Of a stretch of DNA of 64,000 bases, positions 36,788 through 44,868 are shown piece by piece. Position numbers and translations under genes: made by a program. Position 1 is the stretch's first letter. Every line of letters starts with the position of its first letter. The stretch is from Bacteroidota bacterium (lineage in GTDB: Bacteria > Bacteroidota > Bacteroidia > 2-12-FULL-35-15): assembly GCA_947476185.1 (NCBI GenBank), contig CANJPX010000001.1, forward strand, positions 62,001-126,000, written 5' to 3'. The notes under the pieces are model-generated. The model did not search any database. It was not told the origin of the DNA and saw only the letters and a program-made list of their open reading frames with translations.

Positions 36788-37765
36788 TTATTTCTCCAGT
36801 ATTTTAGCATCTCCCATCATTACCTCAAAAAAATAGCCAGAACCAAAATCTTTGTCTAGCGTAATTTTCCCTTCTACAGTTACCTTTTCTCCCACCTTTA
36901 CTTCTTTTTCTATTACAACAGTTAAATCGGATTTTCGAGAAAAACCTGTGCCATCTTCAATATGAATCCAATTTTTTCCCATAATATTTGCACTGTATTT
37001 TGTTACTTCACCGCTAATTATGACTGTTTGGCCGGAATAGGATTTTTTATTTTCATATAGTTTAGCGATTGTAATTTTGTTAGAAATTTTGTCTTTTTTG
37101 GATTTTGGTGTTTTTTCTTTTGACTTGACATTAACTTCTGTTGGTACAAAAGTAAGTTTTCCTAGAAAATAAATTTCACTAAAGGTCCTTTTTAACTCTT
37201 TGCTAGTGAAATCTTTCATTGGGGCAGCGTCATCATAGGTGAAGGTTTGACCAGGCGAAGCTGAAATTTTTACTACAGCGAGCCATTTCTCTAAATCGCC
37301 CTCATTTACACGCAAATAGGTATAGCCTCCTACTTGAATAACTTCTTTCACTAAAACAGTATGAACCACTGGAGGTGGTACATTTTGTTGAATAGTGTCA
37401 AAGACGGGAACTGGCACTATGTTTTTTTCAGAAATTTCTGGTGTTGTCCCTAAATTAGCGAGGAATAATATTTGCTTAAAAGCTCTCTTAAGTTCCTTGC
37501 TTTGAAATTCACCCATTTGTAATCCACTATCAAAATAATAAATATCACCAACTTTTGCAGGAAAATTAGGCAATGCCAACCATTGTAATGAGTCTTTCCC
37601 TTTAATAATTTCCTTTACTTTCAAATATGTATAGGCCTTTGTTTGAAATACAGAATCAACAGTGACTTTATGTAAATATGACCTCGGGGCTGCTTGATTT
37701 TGTGAATAAAGATTTTTGGAAAATATTGAGGTTAAAAGTATTGTTATTAGAAAAATATTTTTCAT
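36788..37765 (-). CDS. Periplasmic protein with two NrfJ-like domains and an OB-fold-like domain
   Basis: The 325-residue protein is a paralogue of the lipoprotein at 20976, with a Sec signal peptide (MKNIFLITILLTSIFSKNLYSQ) in place of the lipobox. The two NrfJ-like domains (about 35-110 and 145-210) show AYTYLKVKEI / GYTYLRVNEG, W-containing strands, and MxEFQSKELKRAF / MKDFTSKELKRTF. The C-terminal domain has YSGQTVIISGEVTKY, MGKNWIHIEDGT and VGEKVTVEGKITLDKDFG. NrfJ relatives lie beside multihaem cytochromes in other bacteria. It lies downstream of the 11-haem cytochrome and upstream of the GT39-like gene. Confidence 0.8.
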   Translation of the reverse strand: MKNIFLITILLTSIFSKNLYSQNQAAPRSYLHKVTVDSVFQTKAYTYLKVKEIIKGKDSLQWLALPNFPAKVGDIYYFDSGLQMGEFQSKELKRAFKQILFLANLGTTPEISEKNIVPVPVFDTIQQNVPPPVVHTVLVKEVIQVGGYTYLRVNEGDLEKWLAVVKISASPGQTFTYDDAAPMKDFTSKELKRTFSEIYFLGKLTFVPTEVNVKSKEKTPKSKKDKISNKITIAKLYENKKSYSGQTVIISGEVTKYSANIMGKNWIHIEDGTGFSRKSDLTVVIEKEVKVGEKVTVEGKITLDKDFGSGYFFEVMMGDAKILEK

Positions 37766-38142
37766 AATATGCTTGAATTAAATTAATAATAAATTTTGTT
37801 TTTATATGAATTAAATGGAAGTAGTTTTTTGAATTTTTTATTGTTTTGATTTATTCAAATCTAAAAACTAGGGTGTTAACAAGTAGTTTTCTTACTAATA
37901 CAAAGAACCGTATTATTAGCCGCTAAAACAATGATTGCCCTCATTTTTTGCTAGAATTAACAATAAATTGTTAGAAAAAGCAATGTTTAACTTTTAAGCT
38001 TTAATATTAGAAAATCTTCCATAAATAGTATTCGTCTAATGACATTCATACGCTATTATCTAACTCGTATAAGTGTGAATGTGAAAACCAAAAGCTTGCC
38101 CACAAAACCATTAGAATAATTGCAAAACGGTTGCAGCTAATA
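37766..38142 (-). other. Intergenic region between cytochrome and NrfJ-like genes
   Basis: No gene is seen in these 377 bp. It contains the -7 element listed at 37856-37863. At 37885-37900 it also has TGTATTAGTAA on the minus strand; a closely similar motif occurs 115-125 bp before the beta-barrel gene near 41600, which may reflect shared regulation. Confidence 0.5.
37856..37863 (-). promoter_or_regulatory. Candidate promoter of the NrfJ-like gene
   Basis: The minus strand reads TAGATTTG, an exact TAnnTTTG, 90 bp before the ATG. A TTG is present 16 bp upstream, 3 bp closer than the usual 19-21 bp. Confidence 0.4.
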
Positions 38143-39222
38143 TTAACGTGTATACGTTTTTTCGCTATGACAACCAGGTGCGCATGTGCCCCCTTTTGGT
38201 AATTTAGTGAAATTCATTGGAAGCATCGATTGTCCAAATTTTGTTTTATCAGAAATTAGGTATAAACTGTTGGATGCATGAACATTATGGCAATTGATAC
38301 AGGTTCTGCCTTTTTCTTTATTTACATGAACGAAATGTAAATTCCTTTCTCCATCTCTAAAACCAGTCGCTTCTGTTGTTTTCGCCTCTTCGAATAATGA
38401 ACTCTCATGACACTCTAGGCATAAAGCATAATTTTTCTTATCTGCAGTTGAGTAATTTTCAGAAGAAGGGAAAGTTTTTTTCAATAGCAAACTGTTTGAA
38501 GAGCCATGCGGATTGTGGCACGCTGTGCAACCTCCCATATCCATAGCCCCATGCACATATTTACTTTGAGTCATTAGACTCTTCATATTTGGAAGAACGA
38601 CATCTCCAACCTTAATTTGTTTGTCATGGCATGTGAAGCATAGGTCAGGTTGAGGAAGAAGTAGGTTGTTTTTTTCAGACGAAGAGTGTGGTGAGTGACA
38701 ATTAATACATGACTTTGCCTCCGTTAAGGCGCCATGTTTAACAGTCACAGAATCAATATTTTTCTTTAAATCACTATGGCAGGAATAGCAAAGTCCGGGA
38801 GGTGGAATAGAAAGTAAATGCTCTCCTTTCGAACTGTGCACATCATGGCAAGAAAAACAATCTCCATCTTTCAGAGGAGTATGTATTTGTTCTTTAATAA
38901 TAGTTTTTACATCATGACAAGCATAACAAAGTTCAGGTACTTTATTTACTAATTTAAATCCTTCACCATCTTCTTCGTGGTTTCCCAGACCGGTGCTTTG
39001 ATGACATTTAGAACAGTCATTTATGGCGGGTTTGTGAATCACTTTTTTGCCAACCACATTTGAATGGCACTTTATACAGGAATTTACTCGTATGGAATCT
39101 CCTTTGGGAGGTACGGTATCTGTAATAACAAAACTCTTTTTTGTATCACTCACAGTGTTGTTACTAAACCAGATGCCTAGAAACAAAGGAGCCGAGATCA
39201 AATAAAATAATACTTTTTCCAT
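38143..39222 (-). CDS. Multihaem cytochrome c, 11 haem motifs
   Basis: The 359-residue protein has an N-terminal signal segment (FYLISAPLFLGIWFS). Ten CXXCH motifs follow between about residues 50 and 330 (for example CIKCHSN, CYACHDV, CINCHSP, CTACHNPHG), and then a final CAPGCH (CX3CH) near the end. Several follow the pattern C-Y/F-x-C-H ... H-x-x-x-x-x-C-x-x-C-H-x-x-H of the doubled-CXXCH family (DmsE/OmcA-like, GEHL-type motifs), with histidines nearby for bis-His ligation. It has no lipobox and should be periplasmic or outer-membrane-associated. Its ATG lies 2 bp beyond the stop of the barrel gene, so the two are translated together, as in porin-cytochrome conduits. Confidence 0.92.
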   Translation of the reverse strand: MEKVLFYLISAPLFLGIWFSNNTVSDTKKSFVITDTVPPKGDSIRVNSCIKCHSNVVGKKVIHKPAINDCSKCHQSTGLGNHEEDGEGFKLVNKVPELCYACHDVKTIIKEQIHTPLKDGDCFSCHDVHSSKGEHLLSIPPPGLCYSCHSDLKKNIDSVTVKHGALTEAKSCINCHSPHSSSEKNNLLLPQPDLCFTCHDKQIKVGDVVLPNMKSLMTQSKYVHGAMDMGGCTACHNPHGSSNSLLLKKTFPSSENYSTADKKNYALCLECHESSLFEEAKTTEATGFRDGERNLHFVHVNKEKGRTCINCHNVHASNSLYLISDKTKFGQSMLPMNFTKLPKGGTCAPGCHSEKTYTR

Positions 39223-39224
39223 GA

Positions 39225-41486
39225 TTAAAAATTTCGAATTAATTGAATATAAGCTCCTTTATAAGATATTTTAGTAGAAAAGTAGCTGGATAAATAAAAA
39301 TCGGTTCCCAATGAAAGGTGAAGCTTTCTTACATTTGCTGAAACAACGAGTTTAGCGGTTTGTAGGTCAAGATTGATACCACGTCCTGTCATTTTTCTAT
39401 AGGAGTAATCTGTATTGACAACTATATTTTCGTTCACTGCGTAAGCTAATTTGCATGAAAATTCAATGTCTTGGCGTCTTTGCGCTTCATCTAACATTAA
39501 CCTATCCAGCATGTCAGCATTTGCAGTTACGCTGATTCTTCTATAGAATATTTGTTGATATTTAATAAAGTATCTCATGCCATAATAAGGGCTTATGGAA
39601 CTTTTACTGTAATCGTATTCGACCCCGGCTTTTATAAAAACAAAATCTACTTGAGCTAAAGCTTGGTGGCGGAGATAGTAATTGAGTATTTGAACTTCAG
39701 ATGCAGAGCTTACATCATAGAAATTTTGTTTCGAAAATGTATAGGATAAATTTAATCTGTTTTTAAAGAGTAATACATTAGCGAAAAACACATGAGTGTT
39801 TGAGGTGTATTTTAAGTTTCCGGGTTTTACGGCCGAATAGTCAATATAAACATCGGTATTATTTGGAATCGCACCACCCGGAATTCTCACAATTTCAATA
39901 ACCGGATCATTGTTTATCAAAAGGTAGTCAGTATTGAGTATGTATACAATTGTTCCAGTAACATCCGTTACTACGATTGATGCCATATCTACGTGTTGAT
40001 TTGATAATAGAGTAGTAGTCCCATCGGACAATAGATACCTTTCATGAGCGATATATAGCGTAGTCGGAGGGGTGGTTATTGATGTAAAAATTTTATTATA
40101 ACTATAGTTTAATTGAAGATGTCCATAAGGGATTATTTTGGAATAAGTCACATTTCCTCCAAATGAGTTATTTTGTTGTCTGAACACACCATTCGATTTC
40201 CCTTCATTGTACCCATACATTACTTGGGTTGATAAACTGCTGTATAGTTGGTGACTTAGGGCACTTTGAAAAGATTGGTTGTAGCTTATGTTAGATCCTT
40301 GACTATATAGATCTTGTTTAACAATGCCATAAGTATAGTTATTCGTCCAAAAAAATCTTTTCGGAAGTTTCATTGATAGGTTTTCGGAAAGCATAAGATT
40401 GCTGATTTTTAAATTTCCGAATGAATTTGTGCTGCTGATATTTGATCTGAAATTGTAATTTTTCTTCTTATCAAGAAAAAAGGAAATATTATTATTAATA
40501 TTTAGCATATCAAAATAAATACGGTTTCTGTAAGAATAATTGTTGCTGACGTCATTCTGATAACTGCTGAAGTTGGAGTGATCGTATGAAATGGATGTAT
40601 TATCAAAATCGGTGAATGATTTTTCAGCAGTAGCCCTGAACAAGTTTTCTGTTGTACCGAATAAACGATTTGATTCAATTATTTTTTGTTCCAATTTACT
40701 GTAATTATAGGATAGGGTGAAAGGAACTATTTTATTGGGTAAGGAAAAAAATGTTCTGGAGTAGCTGTTTTTATATTTTATCCTGGAGATGTAATCAAAA
40801 TTTGAATTTCCATTACTGAACCCTCCATTTGTTATCAAAACAAATTTTTGCTTTTTAAAAAATTGGATTGAATAATCCAATGCAGCTAAGTCAGATTTTT
40901 CTGTATAATTCGGCATTCCAACTGCATAATTACTGTTTATTGAAGGATTATAGGATCCGCTTAGGCTAATATCCGTGAAATTTGGATGTACAAAATAGCT
41001 TCGGGTGTTTAATGAGATTCCGGATGTAAGGCTTGCCCCGGAGGCTTTCCCAGCTATGACGTTATCTTGTTTTGTTTGGTTTTGTCCGTAAGTTCCTCTC
41101 AGGAAAATGGATGCATTGCAGCCTGTAAGTTTCCATATTCTGTATGGTTGAGGACGGCTTTGTGAATAACCCGATTTTTTGGGTTCGTCCGGTTTGCCGA
41201 TTCCGAATTTATTTTTTATATCAAGTTTAAGCACTTTGTTCAAATTGATATCCATAAAATTTGAATGCACAAAATAACTGCGACTTTTAAAAATATCACT
41301 TCCTGACAGAAATTTTCCAGACCCTTGGTACGCCAAAGCGTCATCTGAGTTTTTTTGTCCGTGCTTTCCTCCGACTAAAAGCTTTGCATAGAAGTCGGTA
41401 TGGTTTGTTATTTTTGATAGTCCTCGGCTTAATGAAAAACCGGAAAGGCACAAAAATAAAAAATAATATAATATGAATTGTTTCAT
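39225..41486 (-). CDS. Outer-membrane beta-barrel protein, candidate porin of a cytochrome conduit
   Basis: The 753-residue protein has a signal peptide (about 22 residues) and alternating hydrophobic strands throughout the C-terminal 500 residues, ending GAYIQLIRNF with a terminal Phe as in outer-membrane barrels. The N-terminal 200 residues hold a tandem duplication: RSYFVHSNFMDINL at 69-82 and RSYFVHPNFTDISL at 162-175, each preceded by a Gly-rich strand. A segment at about 480-545 (ASIVVTDVTGTIVYILNTD, then VIEIVRIPGGAIPNNTDVYI) matches a domain I recall in Deltaproteobacterial outer-membrane proteins. Context (11-haem cytochrome just downstream, 9-haem lipoprotein upstream) supports a role like MtrB/OmbB. 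Sequence identity to MtrB cannot be judged here. Confidence 0.75.
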   Translation of the reverse strand: MKQFILYYFLFLCLSGFSLSRGLSKITNHTDFYAKLLVGGKHGQKNSDDALAYQGSGKFLSGSDIFKSRSYFVHSNFMDINLNKVLKLDIKNKFGIGKPDEPKKSGYSQSRPQPYRIWKLTGCNASIFLRGTYGQNQTKQDNVIAGKASGASLTSGISLNTRSYFVHPNFTDISLSGSYNPSINSNYAVGMPNYTEKSDLAALDYSIQFFKKQKFVLITNGGFSNGNSNFDYISRIKYKNSYSRTFFSLPNKIVPFTLSYNYSKLEQKIIESNRLFGTTENLFRATAEKSFTDFDNTSISYDHSNFSSYQNDVSNNYSYRNRIYFDMLNINNNISFFLDKKKNYNFRSNISSTNSFGNLKISNLMLSENLSMKLPKRFFWTNNYTYGIVKQDLYSQGSNISYNQSFQSALSHQLYSSLSTQVMYGYNEGKSNGVFRQQNNSFGGNVTYSKIIPYGHLQLNYSYNKIFTSITTPPTTLYIAHERYLLSDGTTTLLSNQHVDMASIVVTDVTGTIVYILNTDYLLINNDPVIEIVRIPGGAIPNNTDVYIDYSAVKPGNLKYTSNTHVFFANVLLFKNRLNLSYTFSKQNFYDVSSASEVQILNYYLRHQALAQVDFVFIKAGVEYDYSKSSISPYYGMRYFIKYQQIFYRRISVTANADMLDRLMLDEAQRRQDIEFSCKLAYAVNENIVVNTDYSYRKMTGRGINLDLQTAKLVVSANVRKLHLSLGTDFYLSSYFSTKISYKGAYIQLIRNF

Positions 41487-41511
41487 TTTTTTAATGCTTT
41501 AACTAGTTTCT

Positions 41512-41532
41512 AAAATGCCCAACTGGCATTTT
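41512..41532. other. Hairpin in the leader of the beta-barrel gene
   Basis: AAAATGCC (41512-41519) and GGCATTTT (41525-41532) form a perfect 8-bp stem with a 5-nt loop, 26 bp before the barrel ATG. It may be a terminator for the 9-haem gene or an attenuator; U-tracts are short on both strands. Confidence 0.45.
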
Positions 41533-41653
41533 TTTCTGTCGAGCAAAAATCTAATATTGATAGCGTTTTAAATTAGCTTTTTTGTAATTAACTTCCTCTT
41601 TACTAATACACATGTTTTATTTTATTTTTCACCAAAAAAGTAATTCACCTATT

Positions 41654-44473
41654 TTAATATGCAGTTATACTAATATATTGATATTTTTCATAAACAGATT
41701 TATTACTCAAATAATCAGAATTGTAAACCGGACCAGCAACAATTGATCTTGTTTTTATAAACTTCACTTTTGAAACATCAAGACCTTTTTCTTTTAACGC
41801 ATCAAGTATTTGCTCTTTTCCTTTTTCTGCACGTGAAATTGCCAATGCTTTGTTTGAATCAAATGTCTTCGTTGGCACCTGAGATGCGCTTGAAAGAATT
41901 GTTAAATTTATGCTTCCGTTTTTATTAAATAAAGTAACCAGATTATCAATATACTGTTCAAATATTTTATCGTTTATTTCAATCGCGGTTTTGTTGTATT
42001 CGTGATTCATACGAAAGTTAAGTTTGTCAGTAATTGTAAATCCATCACTACTTGACTGCTTAGATTTATTTCCTCCGTTGTCGCGGATACCTTCTCTTTT
42101 TTCACCTTCACTTTTTTCAGAATTTGTGATTTTGTTTTCAGTCGCAGCAATTGTTTTTTTGTTATTATCTGTAATAACGTTAATTGTTTTACCATTTGCA
42201 TCCACAGTTGGTGTTTTGTTTTCGGCTCCAGCAATTTTTTTATTGTTATTATCTGTAATACCGTTAATTGTTTTACCATCTGCACCAACAATTGTTGTTT
42301 TGTTTTCAGTGGTAGCAACAGTGGTTTTATTATTATCTGTAACAGCGTTTATTGTCTTACCATTTGCACCAACAGTCGTTGTTTTGTTTTCAGTGGTAGT
42401 CGTTGATGTTTTGCTGTTGTCGATAGTGCCGTTTATTGCTTTACCATCTGCACCAACAGTCGTTGTTTTGTTTGCATTAGCAGCAATAGTTGTTTTATTA
42501 TTATCTGTAACTGCGTTTATTGTCTTACCATCTGCACCAACAGTCGTTGTTTTGTTTTCAGTGGTAGTCGTTGATGTTTTGCTGTTGTCGATAATACCGT
42601 TAATTGTTTTACCATTTGCATCCACAGTTGGTGTTTTGTTTTCGGCTGCAGCATTTTTTTTATTGTTATTATCTGTAACAGCGTTTATTGCTTTACCATC
42701 TGCACCAACAATCGTTGTTTTATTCTCATTAGCAGCAACAGTGGTTTTATTATTATCTGTAATGGAATTTATTGTCTTACCATCTGCATCAACAATCGTT
42801 GTTTTATTCTCATTAGCAGCAATAGTTGTTTTATTATTATCTGTAACAGCGTTTATTGCTTTACTATCTGCACCAACTGTCGTTGTTTTGTTTTCAGTAG
42901 CAGCAACAGTGGTTTTATTATTATCTGTAACAGTGTTTATTGTCTTGCCATCTGCATCAACAATCGTTGTTTTGTTTTCAGTGGTAGAACTATTGTTAAC
43001 AGGCGAGATGTTCGTTAAGCTGCTGTCTTTCCCACTTATCAATGGCTTGATGATAGCTAAGGAATCCTTTTGTAATTTCTTTTGTTCAATTTTGTCTGAA
43101 TTAAGAGGAATGTTATTTTCTTGCTCTTTATCAGAGTCTTTATTTTGATTGTTTTGATTTGAAATAAGATCCGCTCCATCAACTATTTTTTCTGTTTTTT
43201 TCTCAATGTTTTTAGAATTTTCAATCGTTGGAATTGTATCTTTTTGAGACTTTTTCGGTTCAATTTTGTCAGGGTTAAGAATAATTTTTTTATCTGATTC
43301 GTTGTTTGGATCCTTATTTTGATTATCGGAATCCCCTGTTTTGGTAACGGTATTTTTTTTATTTTCAGTTATTTCAGAACTTTTTAATTGGACATTTTCT
43401 CCAACAGCATTTACCGTTTTATCAGAAACTGTTTTTTCGGTATTGTTTTGAGATATACTATCGGATATTTTGCCATCCTTAGAAAGCGTTTGAATATTTA
43501 TTATGCTATCCTTAGCAATTGTCAAAGGCTTAATTCTGTCCAATGAATCTTTTAATTGTGCAGCAATAATTTTAGCTTTCGATTCCTCGACTAATCTTTC
43601 TGCTTCTTTTATTTTTTCGGCTGCTGAAATTGCAGCTTTTAACATTAAACGGTCTTCACCACCATGTGGATTATGACATTGTGTGCAATCTGTTTTTTTA
43701 ATAGTTTTATGTGCCGCATTTTTTAGAATATCACCTTTATTGTGACAAGAAAGACACAATTCTTGCGATTCTCTTAACAAGAGTTTTGGAGATTTTGACT
43801 GATGTGAATCGTGGCAAGCGCTACAATTTCCTGAAGCTACAGGACCATGAAGGGTGGTAAACTTTTTATTAAAGTTGTCATGGCAATTGTAACACATATC
43901 TTTATTTAAAAGGCCGCTATTTTCTCCACCATGTGGGTTATGACATTCTGTGCAGTTTTTATCTCCGATTGTTTTATGTTTCGTATTTGAAAAAATTTGT
44001 TTTGCCTGGTGACAAAATAAACAGAGGTCTTGCCCTTTTCGAAGTAGCAACTTATTATATTTTGATTCATGCTTATCATGGCACATTAAACAATTGCCTG
44101 AAGCTACCGGCCCATGAAGACTGGCGTATTTTTTATTAAAATTCTCGTGACAGGTGTAGCAAAGAGTTGGCAATGGGAGTAATAATTTGTTTGAGAAGCC
44201 TGAGGCGTGGCAACTGGTACATTTTTCTTCAGCAAAGGGTTTGTGCTCTGAACCCTCTGGTTTAATAGCTGGGGTGGTAGCAATCGCGACAAGTGAAGAG
44301 TCGGCCACTGCAGAAACTACAAGGTCTGTTTTTGTTGTTGGGTCAGGGACTCCATCAAAAAAAAAGGAAAGAGAGCGGAACTTCTTTTCAGGTGTACAAC
44401 GGATAATCAGCGCAGCAATGCCTAGCGTCAGAAAAATAAAAAAAATAAAAGATCTAAATTTATCAGATTTCAT
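41654..44473 (-). CDS. Nine-haem cytochrome lipoprotein with 28-residue repeats and OmpA-like C-terminal domain
   Basis: The 939-residue protein starts with a hydrophobic segment ending IIRC (Cys26), a possible lipobox. A LSFFFDGVPDP motif follows. From about residue 84 to 275 there are nine CXXCH motifs in two near-identical halves (CYTCHENFNKKYASLHGPVA and CYNCHDNFNKKFTTLHGPVA begin the copies). A Lys/Asp/Asn-rich linker leads to ten 28-residue repeats at 499-778, and the last 130 residues resemble OmpA (LTILSSASQVP, then LAISRAEKGKEQILDALKE), a peptidoglycan-binding type domain. I infer that it bridges the periplasm, holding haems at one end and cell wall at the other. It lies 167 bp upstream of the barrel gene on the same strand. 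Confidence 0.85.
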   Translation of the reverse strand: MKSDKFRSFIFFIFLTLGIAALIIRCTPEKKFRSLSFFFDGVPDPTTKTDLVVSAVADSSLVAIATTPAIKPEGSEHKPFAEEKCTSCHASGFSNKLLLPLPTLCYTCHENFNKKYASLHGPVASGNCLMCHDKHESKYNKLLLRKGQDLCLFCHQAKQIFSNTKHKTIGDKNCTECHNPHGGENSGLLNKDMCYNCHDNFNKKFTTLHGPVASGNCSACHDSHQSKSPKLLLRESQELCLSCHNKGDILKNAAHKTIKKTDCTQCHNPHGGEDRLMLKAAISAAEKIKEAERLVEESKAKIIAAQLKDSLDRIKPLTIAKDSIINIQTLSKDGKISDSISQNNTEKTVSDKTVNAVGENVQLKSSEITENKKNTVTKTGDSDNQNKDPNNESDKKIILNPDKIEPKKSQKDTIPTIENSKNIEKKTEKIVDGADLISNQNNQNKDSDKEQENNIPLNSDKIEQKKLQKDSLAIIKPLISGKDSSLTNISPVNNSSTTENKTTIVDADGKTINTVTDNNKTTVAATENKTTTVGADSKAINAVTDNNKTTIAANENKTTIVDADGKTINSITDNNKTTVAANENKTTIVGADGKAINAVTDNNNKKNAAAENKTPTVDANGKTINGIIDNSKTSTTTTENKTTTVGADGKTINAVTDNNKTTIAANANKTTTVGADGKAINGTIDNSKTSTTTTENKTTTVGANGKTINAVTDNNKTTVATTENKTTIVGADGKTINGITDNNNKKIAGAENKTPTVDANGKTINVITDNNKKTIAATENKITNSEKSEGEKREGIRDNGGNKSKQSSSDGFTITDKLNFRMNHEYNKTAIEINDKIFEQYIDNLVTLFNKNGSINLTILSSASQVPTKTFDSNKALAISRAEKGKEQILDALKEKGLDVSKVKFIKTRSIVAGPVYNSDYLSNKSVYEKYQYISITAY
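42140..42979 (-). repeat. Ten tandem 84-bp coding repeats
   Basis: Within the nine-haem gene, exactly 840 bp encode ten 28-residue units beginning ENKTTxVxADGKxIN and ending in a variable 8-residue tail (KTTVAAN, KTSTTTT or KKIAGA). The copies are diverged in patches, which suggests old expansion with gene-conversion-like exchange. The unit count may differ between strains. Confidence 0.95.
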
Positions 44474-44868
44474 AAACTATAAACAAAAGAAGTAGGCAGT
44501 AAAATTGGTTTCATTACTCATCAAAAATACAGAATGGTTTCATGCTAACATATGACTTTTCGCAGGTATAAGCAGTATATATTGGGATGGACAAGATTTT
44601 TTATTGGATTAGAATTAAGGGTACGAACATCCAATTGGTATCAAATAATTTTTGGATGCTAAAATTTAGGAAATTGGAGTACAGGGTTATTAAGAGAAGC
44701 ATTAGTTTATTGCGCTAAATTTTTAGTACGGGATTTTCAGTATCGAAATAAAATAATTGCCTCTGCTATTCAGGATCTAAAATAATGCAGGGCTTGCATG
44801 ACTGAGCAGATGAAGTTCCCCAAAATAGAGACATTTTAACCCACTGCAAAAATTCGTTTCGGAGAGAT
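44474..44868 (-). other. Intergenic region between NHL lipoprotein and nine-haem gene
   Basis: No gene is recognised in these 395 bp. A -7 element for the nine-haem gene is listed at 44522-44529. No terminator for the NHL gene is evident. I see no transposase remnant. Confidence 0.5.
44522..44529 (-). promoter_or_regulatory. Candidate -7 element (TATTTTTG) for the nine-haem/barrel operon
   Basis: Exact TAnnTTTG on the minus strand, 48 bp before the ATG at 44473; no clear -33 element. Confidence 0.35.

Noticed and set aside
42140-42979. CRISPR-like array
   Set aside because: The 84-bp units are contiguous, in frame and diverged, with no spacers and no cas genes.
42024-43148. A 374-codon plus-strand open frame opposite the nine-haem gene
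   Set aside because: It is the reverse complement of the 84-bp repeats and gives a monotonous LLLSVTAFIVLPSAPT-type sequence; the minus strand encodes haem motifs and a proper protein.
44474-44868. Degraded transposase in the intergenic region
   Set aside because: No frame gives a recognisable DDE or other transposase segment and there are no terminal inverted repeats.
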